A stretch of 64,000 nt of DNA from Lichenostomus cassidix. Lineage: Eukaryota > Chordata > Aves > Passeriformes > Meliphagidae. How positions within the stretch are numbered: the stretch's first letter is position 1; the number at the start of each line of letters is the position of its first letter. Shown piece after piece: positions 38,001-49,982 of the stretch. The notes beneath the pieces are model-generated. The model was not told the DNA's origin, did no database searches, and worked only from the letters and a program-made list of their open reading frames with translations. The DNA lies in NCBI GenBank assembly GCA_008360975.2, contig CM039211.1:48234077-48298076 (forward strand). The letters run 5' to 3'. The position numbers and the translations under genes were made by a program.

Positions 38001-39801
38001 GCCTAATGCATATTTTCCCCCTGCTTTTTTGGCGACACTGAAAATGGCATTAAATGGGGAAATGCTTTCATTTCCTGTCTCTTTGCCCACTTCTTCTTTA
38101 AAAGTGAAAATACTTTCTGCATTTGGAGATACAGAATATTCAACACTGCCTGACTGACTAAGCCTTGATTTAAGCTTACAGAAAGGTGAATGAGTGCATG
38201 TATGTGTGTGTGTGTGTGTGAGTGTGGGCTTATGTCCTGTAAGCTCAGAATTCAGAGCAGATGTTCACGGATCTGAGCCTGTTGTTTTCAAGACCGTCAG
38301 CAACTTCAGCAAGGAAGGGGAGGGGAAGGAAGGGAGGGTCTCTAGCTACCCCACAAGGTAAGACGTGTTTACTTACGGCAGCCCACCACCAGGCATGGGG
38401 AATGCTGGTGAAGTTGGTACTGGAGACATCATGCTCCACTGTGTAGACCATGGCAGAGAAGGCAAAGATCCCCATTGCAATGAAGAGCAGAAGGCAGCCC
38501 ACCTGCTGGTAGCACTGGCGCAAGGTAAAGCCAAAGGCACGCAGCCCTGTGGAGTGGCGGGCCAGCTTGAGGATACGGAAGATGCGCATGAGGCGCATGA
38601 TGCGGAGCACTTGTCCTACCTTGCCCACCCGTCCCACCTTCTCGATATCGTGCTCATGCTGGGAGCCCCGGCCCCGGGGCTGGTCGTCGTCAGTAAAGCA
38701 TTCGAGCAGCAGCTGCAGATAGAGGGGCAGGATGGCAATGAGGTCTACTGCATTGAGGGCACTGCTGGCAAAGCGGCGCAGGTCTGGGGTGGAGACCAAG
38801 CGCAGCAGATACTCCAGTGTGAAGAATGCGATGCACAAGGTCTCAACGTGCTCCAAGACAGGCCGGCTATCCCCAGTCTTCCAGTCTACCTGCTGCATCT
38901 CCTCCACTGTGTTGAGTGCCAGGGCCACCACGGAGATGAGCACAAAGAAGCTGGAGGCCACAGCCATGACTTTGGCAGTGACAGACGAGAAAGGCTTCTC
39001 CATGAGGTTCCAGAGGCGCCAACGCTGGGGACCGTAGTAGCGCATGTGGTGGAAGAGCTGCTCATTCTCCTCAGCCTCTGCCTGGGAGCGCAGCTCCCGC
39101 TGGACCTTCAGCTGCTCACTCAGCTCGTCCCGGCGCTCCTCGAAGCAGATGCGGCAGCAGCGGGGTGTGTATTTGAGACGCACACCCCAGTAGCTCAGCT
39201 CCTCCAGGAAGCTACGGGGGCACAGCTCGTCCCGCACCCGCAGCACCCCCGAGGCATAGAAATTGTACACCAGCTGGAAGACAGATGGGTCCCGGTCAAA
39301 GAAATACTCATCGACCTGGGCAGCGTAATCATCACACAGGCCCAGCTGGCAACGACGGTCAGTGGAGGTGGCCAGGCGGCCCAGGCGGGTCTTGGGATAG
39401 GTGGCCACTGCCTGGTAGGTGAGGCGGTAACTTTGGCCACCGACATTGATGTTCAGCATGGATGGAGCAGATGCTGTGCCTGGGGCTCTAGAGGAAGGAA
39501 TGAATGATGATTCCTTTTTTTCCCCCTTAAATGCATCTTCATGTGGCCATTTTCTTTCTTCTTTCTCTTCATCTTCCTCATCTTCATCATCCATATAATA
39601 GCTGTAATTCCTCTCATGTCCCCATAGCTGTAGGGGCTGAGTGTTCAAGGGAGCAGTAGCAGAGGAACCTCTCCGCTTGTCTACATGCATGACTTCTTCA
39701 TCCTTCCCCTTGCTGGGCTGTGGGAGGACATTTGGTGCTTCCATCTCTCTGCCTTTATGCTTCAGGGAAGGAAACTCTTGCTGCCTGTTAAACTGCAACA
39801 T
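34791..39801 (-). CDS. KCNV2: KCNV2 (Kv8.2), silent voltage-gated K+ channel subunit
   Basis: Two coding exons (39801-38377, then 35069-34791) join in frame to 567 residues; human is about 545. Family knowledge: Kv8.2 forms no channel alone but co-assembles with Kv2.1 in photoreceptor inner segments. Loss in humans causes cone dystrophy with supernormal rod response. Visible domains: acidic N-tail ([15 protein letters not shown], about 68-82); T1 tetramerisation domain (about 116-226; [18 protein letters not shown]); S1 about 275-298; S2 about 316-337; S3 about 349-368; S4 [16 protein letters not shown] about 400-415; S5 about 434-456; pore with TVGYGD about 480-485; S6 about 490-512. S6 reads GMPISI in place of the Kv1-4 PxP hinge, as expected for a silent subunit. 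An in-frame TGA lies about 45 bases before the ATG, so this start is the first one available. No break is seen. Confidence 0.97.
37359..37409. repeat. Perfect inverted repeat: 22-bp stem, 7-base loop
   Basis: Bases 37359-37380 are the exact reverse complement of 37388-37409, separated by TGGGCTC. Pairing stops at once outside the arms. It lies inside the KCNV2 intron. Confidence 0.95.
38203..38220. repeat. (TG)9 dinucleotide run
   Basis: Nine uninterrupted TG units in the KCNV2 intron, about 150 bases beyond the exon 1 donor. Confidence 0.9.
38377..39801 (-). CDS. KCNV2: KCNV2 coding exon 1 (start to pore helix)
   Basis: 475 full codons from ATG at 39801-39799 to GCC|GTAAGT. Carries the N-tail, T1 domain, S1-S5 and the first half of the pore loop (ending HAWWWAA). 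The splice site before [10 protein letters not shown] is at the same place as in human KCNV2 (memory). From about 39500 downward the exon is GC- and CpG-rich, unlike the AT-rich DNA around it. The first about 100 codons are less so. Confidence 0.97.
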
Positions 39802-42639
39802 AATATTATTCCTTACTCTTCTCCCCTCTGTGCATTCACCTGATCAAGCAATTAACACCAGTCCTTTCCAACACTGCAGAAGCTGACAACCCAGTTTTCT
39901 TCTTTCTTTATCTCAGCAGTATTACACAGAGCAGTGGTTCTGCATATTTCTCCCTGCCAGCCACCACTCCAGTTGTTGTGAAAGCTGTGTGGGATATAGA
40001 CACATGAAGACTGCTGTTGACCGTTTTAATCTTGCTGACAGCAAAGATCCGAGTGCTTAGAGGAGGGGATTTAAGGGCTATTATCCTGTTCCAGCCTCGT
40101 TTCCCTCAGGCTGTGACGTGAATGATTATGGATCCATAAATCTATGAAAAATCAGTAGGGAGGAAAAAACCCTAAAGTATTGCTAATAAAACCCATACAT
40201 TTTTCTATTTCATCTCTGTATGGATTAAAAATAATCTCAAATAAAAATATATGAGAGGTAGAAAGAGAGAGAGATAACATTACACATTTCTTTCGTCCTC
40301 ATGAGCATAGCATGGCTTGGTTTTCCTTAATGAAAATAATGAATAATTGATATGCAGATAAAGGGTAGGAACTCACTAGAGTAGCTCTTAAAATGTTTTC
40401 AGAAGGTGAGCAAATAAAACTAATTTCATTTTATTCCCAGTTAGAATACCTCCATTTGGTTAAGAGCTGAAGGAACTTGCAGTCTGTGCCTGAAGCTTTG
40501 GCTGTGCTCTTGAAGAGCAGGTCTAATGCTCCACAGGGCTCAGTGGAAGCAAAGGGCAAGGAGTGTGAAGGGATTTCCAGCTTCAAATTCTTCACGAGCT
40601 GCTGAGAAACAGCATAAAGCTACTCTTGTTTCTCTTGCTGATCATGTTAGAGTAGTATAAAGCTGCCATGGGTAACTAGTGGGACAGGAGAGATGCTTTC
40701 CCTGTGTTTGGATGGAGGTTTCATCATCAGCTCTGGCTGAGCTGGCACCAGCAATTCCTGTAACAATGAGCATCCCAAAAACCAGGTTACTTCCCCTTGT
40801 CACTGGAGCACTTCACCTAAGCTGGAGCTCCTGTAAAGTGGGGTATGCACACAACAAAATGTTGGTTCCTTCTGCTTTCTCTTAGCACCTAACTAACAAC
40901 TTCTAAGCAATAGCTCATTATTCCCACCTGTATCCAGGCTGGTGCAGGAGGGAACAAGGCTCTGGAAAACTAGTAGCTTTGGCACCACCCGCACTGGTCT
41001 AGAAGGTCTCCCTCCCTGTAGTCTGTCTTCCACTTGTAGCTCCCTACCCTTTCACATAAGGTGCTGGGACCCCCTGCAGCAGTGTTTTCGCTTTGTTGTC
41101 CTCAAGCTCCTGTTCTTCTGTCACTGGTCTCATGTTCTTGCACCTGCAGGCCCCAACAGTGTTGTTTTGGTGATGTTCCATGTGAAGCAATTGCTGTTGC
41201 TATGAGAATCACTTTTTTTTTCTGTTTCCCTACCTCCAGATGTAGCTTTAATATATGTATTTGCTATTTCTTTACAAACTGGAAGATACCATAGCTGAGC
41301 ATTTTGCAGTACGCTTGTTCTCAGGTTGTGTTATGGTGAGTGGATCATGCTGAACTGTTCAAGGTTTCTTCAAGTCACACTATTTAAGGCCTGAATTATT
41401 TGCAATTCATATTTAACTCTGCTTGAAAGTGAATTTGTCTTCACTGCCCATTCTCTTTCTTGGTGCTAACAAGGCAACGCCCCTGTCAATAGGGATTGTC
41501 AGTACTTCTTTGGAGATACCAACCTACTTTGCTTTGAACATTAAAACATAGCATGGTGAGTCCTGTATAGCAACCTTAATGCAAATTCTTGTCCAGTTTC
41601 AAGGCTGTTTCTTTATCCTAAGCAAATAAATTCAGACATAAGTAAAAGGGTAGTTTGCAATGCCATCATTTTTGTGCCAAAAATTCTTGAATATTTCTTA
41701 ATCAAGATCGAGGGTAGACGATAACCATAGTCCTCATGCTAGCCTCTGTTGTAGCATTTCATTTTGCTTTTTGTCAGACTCCCTGGCCTCACTTCTGAGA
41801 AGTACCCAGTAAGGCTTATTGCTCACTGTTCAAAAGATCTTTTCTAACACCATACTGCAGTACCAGGAGCTTCTACAGAGTGAACATGACTGTCAGGAAC
41901 CAGCTCTTCATGCACATGGACTCAGACCTTGGACATAATTTCTAGGCAAAGTAAGGATGATCTCTAGCTTTGCTCTGCTCGGACTAACCGCTTTGACCTA
42001 AATATTCTTGGGAACAGAGCTCTGGGGCACCTGCTACACTCTGCTCAAACTTGTCTCCAACTGACAGCATAGGTAAAACACCATTGCTTAACTTATGATC
42101 TTTATTTCAGGGTGGGAGTTGATTCTGAGGTTCTAGATCCTCAGCCTAGATAGATAAGAAAATGAAGTGACCAGAAAGGACCCACTGTTTTCCCTTATCT
42201 TATTCAGTGTGCTGCTTTTCTTCACAATGTCATTAGCAGGAATTGCACAACATCTTCTTATATGGGAAAGAGCAGACTATGGGCTGCTTAAAGGGCTAGC
42301 TGGTAACATATCTTGGGATTTTTTTTTTTTAAGTTATTTGTGTCCCTTTTCAAGAGCTGTCTTTTAAGAGTGCAGGAGGAGCCAAACACACAGTGTCAAA
42401 AGCCAAGCCAATGGGGCAAAAAGTTAGCTTGGCTGAGCAGTGAACTTGGAAAAGGAAAGTGTAGAACACTGGAAGCAAGATGATATTTGACGGTGACAGA
42501 GATGCTGCTCATCTCTGTGGAGAGAAAATCTGTGCGGCCAAAACTCAGAATTCAAGCTGCCCAGGATAAGCTGTGAAGGACAGCAAAAAAAAGAGTTTTT
42601 GGGTTTTATATGTTATCAGCAAAAAAGGGATCAGAAATA
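39802..42639. other. KCNV2 upstream region
   Basis: The 5' UTR and promoter of KCNV2 should lie here, but no clear TATA box or CpG island could be placed. A TAATCC (CRX-type) motif reads on the gene strand at 40227-40222. A 12-base palindrome TATGGATCCATA is at 40128-40139. The rest (40300-42639) has nothing I recognise. Confidence 0.45.
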
Positions 42640-44335
42640 ACATCAGTCCATTGCTTGATGAGGTCCAAATAGGATTGCAGAAACAGCAGAGAGTGATGCC
42701 ACCTTCACCTCTGTCTTCAACACCAATGATGGACTGAGATCCTTGGGGTCCAGTGCTGGAAGTCTGTCACTTGGGGAATAATAGATTCCCAGGCACTCCT
42801 GAAATTGAGACTTGCTGTTTCAGTTGGATGCACACAGGTATATGTGGCCAGATGTGATTCATTCCATGAAAAAACTGGCTGATGTGGTTGGCAGGACCTC
42901 TCTCTGTTACCTTTCATTTGTCTTGTGAGTCTGGAGATGTCTCAATCAGCTGGAACCTGGCAACATTTGTCCCAGTTTCCAAGAAGGATAAGAAGAAAAC
43001 TAGACATTTGAGGCCTGTCATTTTCCCTGCAGCACCTGGTAAAATTATAGAGAAGATTTTTCTAGAGTTACTGAAAAGCATTTGAGAGAGAAATGCAGTT
43101 ATTTGTCACAGTCAGCAGGGGTGCACAAGGGAAGAGTCCTGTTTGACCAATTCCATTTTCTTCTATGTTGAAGTCACCCATCTAGGTGACCAAGGGAAGC
43201 TAGTAGATGTGGATTGTTTTTTATTTTAGCAGAGCTTTTGGTACTGTCTGCCACAGAACCTTGCTGGCCAAACCTCCTGGCATACAGCTTGAGTCTGTAA
43301 TACGTTGTGTGAACAAGTGGCTCATGGGTCGTCAAAGGGTTTTGGTGAATGGTGTTATATCAGGCTAGCAACCAGGAACCAGAGGTTCCTCAAGGCTTCA
43401 TTTGAGGGTCAGTGCTCTGTAATGTTTTATAAATTATCTGGATGCAGGACTCAAATGCACCTTAAGTAAGCATGGTGATGATACTACACTAGGAAGAGTT
43501 GTGGACTCCTTTCAGGGTAGAGAGGTTCTGCAGAGAGATACGGTCAAATTAGAGATTTTGGCAACTACCAGCCATAAGAAAGTAATCAAGATCAGTTGCA
43601 AGATTCTCCTCCTGGGATGGAGTAATCCTGGATGTACATGCAAACTGGAGGATGAGAGACTTGGGGAAAGAGATCTGGGAGTTTGGGTTGGTGGCAAGCT
43701 GAACATGAGTCAGCAGTGCCCTGGCAGCCAGGAGAGCCAACCCTGTCCTGGGGGGCATCAGGCACAGCATTGCCAGCCAGGCAAGGGAGAGGATTGTCCT
43801 GCTCTGCTCTGCACTGGGGTGGCCTCACCTTGAGTGCTGGGGGCAGTTTTGGGTGCCACAATTCAAGGATTATATTGAACTATTAGAGTGGCTGGAGGTG
43901 CGTGAACAAGGTGGTGAAAGTTCTCAATGGCAAGACTCAGGCAACTCGGTTTCCTCAGCTTGGAGAAAAGAAGGCTGAGGTTGCCTCAGGGCAACCAACA
44001 AGTTCCTCAAGGTGGGCAGTGGAGGAAGAGGTGCTGATCTCCACTCTCTGGTAGCTGGTGATAGAACACGAGGAAACGGAATGAAGTTGCATCAGGAGAA
44101 CTTCAGTCTGGACATTAGGAAAAGGCTTTTCATGGAGATGGTCAGTGACTGACTCATGCTCCCCTGGGAAGAGGTCAGAGCACCAAGACTGTCAGAATCC
44201 AAGGACTATCTGGACAACACTATTAGTCATCGGGTTCAGTTTCAGGTAGTCTTGCAAAGAGCAAGGATTTGGACTCAGTGATTCTTATGAATCCCTTCCA
44301 ACTTGAGATACTGTATGATTGCATGATTCCATGGA
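42640..44335 (+). mobile_element. CR1 LINE copy, 1.7 kb, with reverse-transcriptase remnant
   Basis: Translation around 42955-43080 gives PVSKKDKKKTRHLRPVIFPA then APGKIIEKIFLELL, matching the conserved CR1 reverse-transcriptase N-terminal motif (KKGKK...NYRPVSLTSVPGK type). Further on, a run like 'ERDLGVWVGGKLNMSQQC' (43670-43716) is the ORF2 C-terminal part. The 3' non-coding end follows, finishing near 'GATTGCATGATTCCATGG' (44317-44334). Stops and frameshifts break the frame, so it is inactive. The 5' limit is approximate. This is a different, older-looking subfamily from the 25050 copy. Confidence 0.88.
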
Positions 44336-47300
44336 TAGAAGAAAAATGTGGAAACTTAGCAGTCAGTAACATTGGAGAATGCTGTCCAATCAACCAGATG
44401 GTGCTCTGGATACCAGCTTCCTGAGAACAAGGTTTTCCCAAGGGAAAACTGTAATTAAAATGGAAGACAGTCATAAGAAGACAGGTCTTCGCAAACCTTC
44501 ATTTTTAGGAGTGCTGACTTCTCCCAGGATGGGGACTAGGTAGTAGTACATGCTCTTCCACTGAGCAAGTCATCTTCAGAATTGAGTATATGTGCTTTTT
44601 CTTGGTTTAAAAAGAAGAGAATTTTTAAATTAAAATTACTTTAAAGAATTTATATGATCCTGAAAGACCTCAGTGGATTAGTTCCTACCTCACTAAGAAA
44701 CTGTTCATAGATTAGTAGTTTTTTAAGGTCAGAAAAGGCCTGCAAGATCATTTGTTCTGACCTACTTGAACAATGACCCCAAAACTTCATTCAGTAATTT
44801 TGCCATCATGTATGTTTCAAAGGGTCCAGCCAGGCTCTTTCCTTAACATCCAGTAACCTCGAAAGCTATGTTGGCCATGTGGAAAATACTGCTAATGGTG
44901 ATTATTAAAAACGTAATAATTAATAATGTCCTGTTTATCATTTTAAGGCACTCAAGAAGCATAACATAGCTGAAGGTAGACTGACTAACTGCAGTGTCTG
45001 CTAAAACTGTAAAGGGTGGCTCAGCAAGTAAGAGAATTAAGATTCTGTTCTGTCTGCCTCTCCACCTACCAGTACTTTTTAAAGAGAGATTCTCAAAAAA
45101 ATGAAAATAATTTTTTTTTTTTAAATCCTGAACTAGAGCATTTTCAAAATACAAAATCTGTTTAGAGCTGAAGCAACATTCACTCTATGCTTTGTCTCCA
45201 CTCAGTTCAATTACTTAGATTCACATACAAATAGGTGACAAAGAGGATCCTTTCTGCTCTGTAATTTCAGATGTCTTTGCACCCTACCGCCCTGAAAGAC
45301 TTTCTCAGCCATCATAAAACCACGCTAGTGCTGAACAATGCTTGCCTGCTCATTGCTTATTCTATTTCTGCTGTTTGGTCTTCTTTTTCCCCCACTTGCC
45401 AACCCTGCTGCTGCAGCCACACAGACGATGCTTAGGAAAGACGAGTAAGTGGGAAGAGAGGGTAATTGAGGGGTGGGATAATCAGCATCACCAAGTCTAC
45501 CTCTTCCTGCTTCCAGGGAAGAGCCACATGCCTGTGCAATCCCTTGCTTTCATGCATCAGCATTGCCTTCACCTGGAGGGGGAAAGAACACAGAGAGCAC
45601 TGGCTACAGACACAGACAAGAGGCAAAGGGACAGACTGAGGTTGTCATCTTGTCACCTGAGCATTTAGGCTTGTCGGCAAGGTCAGCAGCAGTGATGTGT
45701 GTCCAAGGGGAGTACCAGCTGACTGCAGCAGCATATCTTAGCCCAGAAACCCAGGACAAAAAACATGTGCTCCCACTGCTGTTGTGTATCAATGTGTCCT
45801 TGTCGGTATCTATTTCCACCTCTGCCACTCTGCGCTGTCTCTTTCGTCTCCCAGTGAACTTCTGCTTATTGTTGTAAATAACATTTTTTAAAAACAGATA
45901 AAACCACAATGTTTATGTGCTTCAGCAAGTCAATGCATTACAGCAGCAAACACACAAGAAAATTTAACAAAAATAACAGTACCATATTCCTCTCGCTTAG
46001 TGAGTTCATAACCCTGTTTTACAGATGGGATGATGAAGAACAAAGCTATTTAACCTGGAAACAAGTAAAAAAAGAAAAAAAATTGTATTATCTTTATTTC
46101 ATATTGCTGAGCTTTCTGCTGGGCCTTACTTACTCTGTGCAGTGGCTCATTCATAAACATTAGCAGCTCTTCAGACACAGGCAGCGGGTGCAAGCCCTGC
46201 AGTGAACACAAACAAAAAGAAAAAGCACATAACAGCAGCAGCAAGAATAAATTCTACTAAATTCGGGAGTGGGAATGAATATCAACTATATGTAGAGAAA
46301 CGAGTAATATGCTGGAAGCAGAGACCAAGTCATGACAGTAATGTATTGCTAAAGGTATGGGAGGAGTGACTTGTGCAATCAACAGGTTTTATGTTCTCTG
46401 AGCATTACAGATTTATGGGAATAAGCACTTCTCTTGCTGACAGAGTTGCCAGTTTTGCTTTGAGAATCTTTTTCATATTGCTGAAAGGAAGTATGGGTAT
46501 GTTTATGCAGTGTTTGCACTTCCTCTCTCTCCCAGGAATTTATGCTGGTGGGTTTTTTAATTTGTTTTCCTGTTTCCTTATGGATGACAGAGGCTCTTTT
46601 GACAGGTAGTATGCAGTGATACAGTGCTTTTTTTTTTTCTTATGTGAGAGGACATTGCAAAACAATAATGCCATTGAAGCTATTAAAAACCATCTAAAAT
46701 CAACAGCAATAGTTGCAAAGCGGAAGCCACCAATGAAAGTGTGCCCTGAGGAACAGCAGTCCTCAAGCCTGCAAAGCCCTTCCTGGCACACTAAGCAGCA
46801 CGACATGCATTCCCCTTTCAGATTTCAGGATCATTGGAGGGCTGGACATCAATCTGTCCCATGAATTGCAAAGAGCCTACAGAGTTTGTAAACTGTATCA
46901 TTCTGGTTCTGTTCCACTCACCACCTCCTCCTTTTTACCCTGTTCACATCCCAGCCCTAGCAAGAACCAGCCACCAGGGACAAAAATCTCAAAGTGATGT
47001 AGTTTATGATTGAAAAATCAGGGTCTTGAAAAACAACAACCAAACAAAAACGTCCAACCAGCTCCCTTCTGCCCCACCCCACCTTGCCCAGAAAAAAAAA
47101 AAAAGAGAGAGAAAAAAGGTGGTGCAAAATAAAGAGGTACATTTAACCTTGGATTCCTTTTGGTGGTATAATGGTGAGTTGTGCTGGACTCAGCTACAGA
47201 GCAAAATGATAGATACAGGTGTCATGGCCTCTGGATAGAAATTTTTTTTTGATTTATGTGTTCTGTTACACACTGTGCTGAAAACCGATGGTTCCTTACT

Positions 47301-47878
47301 TAGGCTTTATTGAAACCAGCTAGCAACAGGGAAAAAAAACTAACTTGTTCATGTACTTTGCTTGTAACAGGATCACACAGACTTGGAAAGTATTTAATGC
47401 AAGGCATATATCCAGGAATAGTCTTTTCCAAGTTCTGTCCGTTAGCAAACATATCCATTGTAATAACTTTCTCTGTGGTTCCTTCTTGTTTCCTTGGGTG
47501 TCACTGCCCCTCCTGAGCCTTTCTTATACCAGCACTACCAGTGATAGTAAATTTGCACGTATTACCTGCCTCCTGAACATTCACTTGCTACTTTGCTGCT
47601 GAATTACTCTTGTGTGCAAGTCTAATGCTACGCTACATCCCAAATCTGAGAGAGAGCAGCTTGGCATCTGCCAGGTCGTCCACCTCAGTGTACTCAGAAG
47701 CATATCCAGCTTCTCACCAGCACTACCTTTGAGGAGGGGAAAAGGGGTGCCACACACCCTGAAGTGAATTTTCACTGAAGTGAAGTGACCCCATACTTTA
47801 AACTCTGTGATCCATGGTGTATTTTTAAGGCTGTGCAGTTGTGAAATTTTGTTTGCTTCATGCTTGTGCATGTCACAG
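44336..47878. other. Gene-free stretch
   Basis: No recognisable gene. 44700-44820 resembles an old amniote interspersed repeat (annotated separately). The rest is unremarkable mixed sequence with homopolymer runs (e.g. poly-T/A near 45110 and 47090). Confidence 0.5.
44700..44820 (+). mobile_element. Possible old amniote repeat remnant
   Basis: 'AAGGTCAGAAAAGGCC...AAGATCATTTGTTCTGACCT' resembles a repeat block common in reptile and bird genomes (AGGACCATTGTGATCATC-type). The family name cannot be given from sequence alone. Confidence 0.35.
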
Positions 47879-47967
47879 CTCTCCCTCTCCCTCTCCCTCT
47901 CCCTCTCCCTCTCCCTCTCCCTCTCCCTCTCCCTCTCCCTCTCCCTCTCCTTCTCCCTCTCCCTCCC
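47879..47967. repeat. (CTCCCT)n hexanucleotide array
   Basis: About 15 copies of CTCCCT with one C-to-T interruption near 47951. All frames stay open, giving Arg/Glu- or Pro/Leu-type dipeptide frames that are not genes. Confidence 0.97.
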
Positions 47968-49757
47968 AGTTTGAGACTGCAGCTGCATGGCCTCAGCTTT
48001 TCTGACACTTATTTCTTGCTTCCTTCTCTGTCCCTATTGTGCTTGTGCTCTACTGCCTTGCTCCCATCTGTCCACCTGCTCTACAGCAGCATGTCTTCCT
48101 ATAAAATCAGTGGCACCAGCATTCCTCTGAGTCAGATATTTTATATACCTCATGAATAGTTCTCTTCCCACAGCATGCTTGAGGGCTCATCTCTTGACTT
48201 CATTATGGAAGTTTAATGCTCTATCATGGTGAAGTTCAAAAAATGCAACCTGTAAATTGAAATGCTGCAAAATTATTAAAGTTTGCTTACACACAAGAAA
48301 GATTGACTAAAAATCAACCTGCTCCTTGAACTTTTCAGAGGAAATTAGATAACTTTGTGCGGTGGAAGAAATGATTTAATTCATTATTGAGATGCTTCAT
48401 TCAGAGCTAATTGTGATTTTAAATACTGGGGTATATTTTCCAAACACTAACACAGATTTATAATAAAGGTCTCTGTTTACAAAATTGCATACCAAAGAAC
48501 AAATCAGTTCAGGGGCAGAAAAAGCTTTTGCAAGCCTGGATTTTAGCCAGTTTTTGTGTATGGATGTTTGCATACACACATATTTTACGCATATGTGTGA
48601 AAATCTGTCAGCAAGATTACTATCCTTATCCCAGCCATGTGCCATTTGCAAACCACTTTAATACAGTGAACGTTTTTGGGCATGTCATGAATATACAGTT
48701 TAGTGATGTTAACAGGTTATCTTTTATTTTCCTGCTCTGGTCATACACTGCACTGCAGTGGTTTAATTTACAGGCTTTTCTAGAGACGAATATTTGAATT
48801 CCCAACTCTATACTTCTCTGCTAATGCAGTGCAATACCCAAAACCTCTTTTTCTTTGTTGTTCTCAGAAATTGTCATTGTTTGGAGAGTGAAGAAGACAG
48901 AGAAAGGATCTTTTGCTGATATCGCCTCTGAAGAAATAATGAATGCACCTTTGAAAATATTCCTTTGATTTTGACTTATGGTAAAAAACAAATTCATTCC
49001 ATACGCTACCCTCAAAGGTTGGCAAGAGAAAGAAATAGGTAAAGCTGCAAAACTGTAGGTTTTTGAATGTGACAGAGTAACAAGTGGGTGTTTAAGCTAA
49101 TCATTACCTTTGTCAAATACTACATAGTAAATAATCCTAAAAATTGGAAAATACCCTGTGCTCTACTGTTTTAAAAAAGGGTCACAAATCCCTATTTTTT
49201 AATTATGGATGTTAATTTTGCGATAATGGCAGGTTAATTGTGTGGTGCTTTATGTCAAACTGGAGTTGCAGTGTTATCTGAGACCTCTGTACATAAGATG
49301 GTCTCTTCAGACCTGCTTGAAAGACAGTATTTAGAAAATATCCTCCAGAAACATGATGCCATTGCTATTGTGAATAACCATCGCAGAAATAAAGCATCTA
49401 GATAGCTTAAAATGCATTATCAGCAGACTTGCAGTTTATCCTGCTAAGTAGCCTTAGAAGAGTAAAAGGTATTAATGATAAGTGACGCACCGTAACATTA
49501 ATTTCATCAGTGAGTGACTTCAGGAAATCAGAAGAAAAAGTCAGGGATAGATGAGCTTTTCTCTGATCCAAATATAAGTGAGTGGCATAAGTGGTGAGAC
49601 ATGGTTGCCCAAACTATATGGGCTTCATTGCAGCTCAAACTGGGCTTGCTGAAGCTGATGTTCAAAATGTAAGAGCATCCTTACTCATCTGGTGTGAGGA
49701 TGGCTTAACACTGAGCTACCATGAATCAAAAAGGTAGGGACAGAGGGAGGAAGGACA
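47968..49757. other. Gene-free stretch
   Basis: Nothing recognised between the CTCCCT and GGAA arrays. Confidence 0.5.
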
Positions 49758-49982
49758 GAAGGAAGGAAGGAAGGAAGGAAGGAAGGAAGGAAGGAAGGAA
49801 GGAAGGAAGGAAGGAAGGAAGGAAGGAAGGAAGGAAGGAAGGAAGGAAAGGAAGGAAGGAAGGAAGGAAGGAAGGAAGGAAGGACGGAAGGAAGGAAGGA
49901 AGGAAGGAAGGAAGGAAGGAAGGAAGGAAGGAAGGAAGGAAGGAAGGAAGGAAGGAAGGAAGGAAGGAAGGAAGGAAGGAAG
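49758..49982. repeat. (GGAA)n tetranucleotide array
   Basis: About 56 GGAA units over 225 bases. It is split by one extra A (near 49848, GGAAAGG) and one A-to-C change (near 49884, GGACGG) into three blocks. Runs like 'FLPSFLPS' or 'GRKEGRKE' in translation come only from the repeat. GGAA is the ETS-factor core. Confidence 0.98.

Larger units (their letters stand above)
35070..38376 (-). other. KCNV2 intron
   Basis: A single 3.3-kb GT-AG intron. It holds a perfect hairpin (37359-37409) and a (TG)9 run (38203-38220). Otherwise it is AT-rich with no recognised element. Confidence 0.75.

Noticed and set aside
38365..39507. 380-codon open frame on the + strand
   Set aside because: It lies exactly antisense to KCNV2 exon 1. 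GC-rich coding sequence commonly leaves the complementary frame open, and the protein shows no domain.
47156..47230. tRNA-like start 'GGTGGTATAATGGTGAG'
   Set aside because: It resembles an A-box, but there is no B-box or cloverleaf downstream.
47581..48159. Arg-Glu / Pro-Leu repeat frames
   Set aside because: Pure translation of the CTCCCT array with random flanks.
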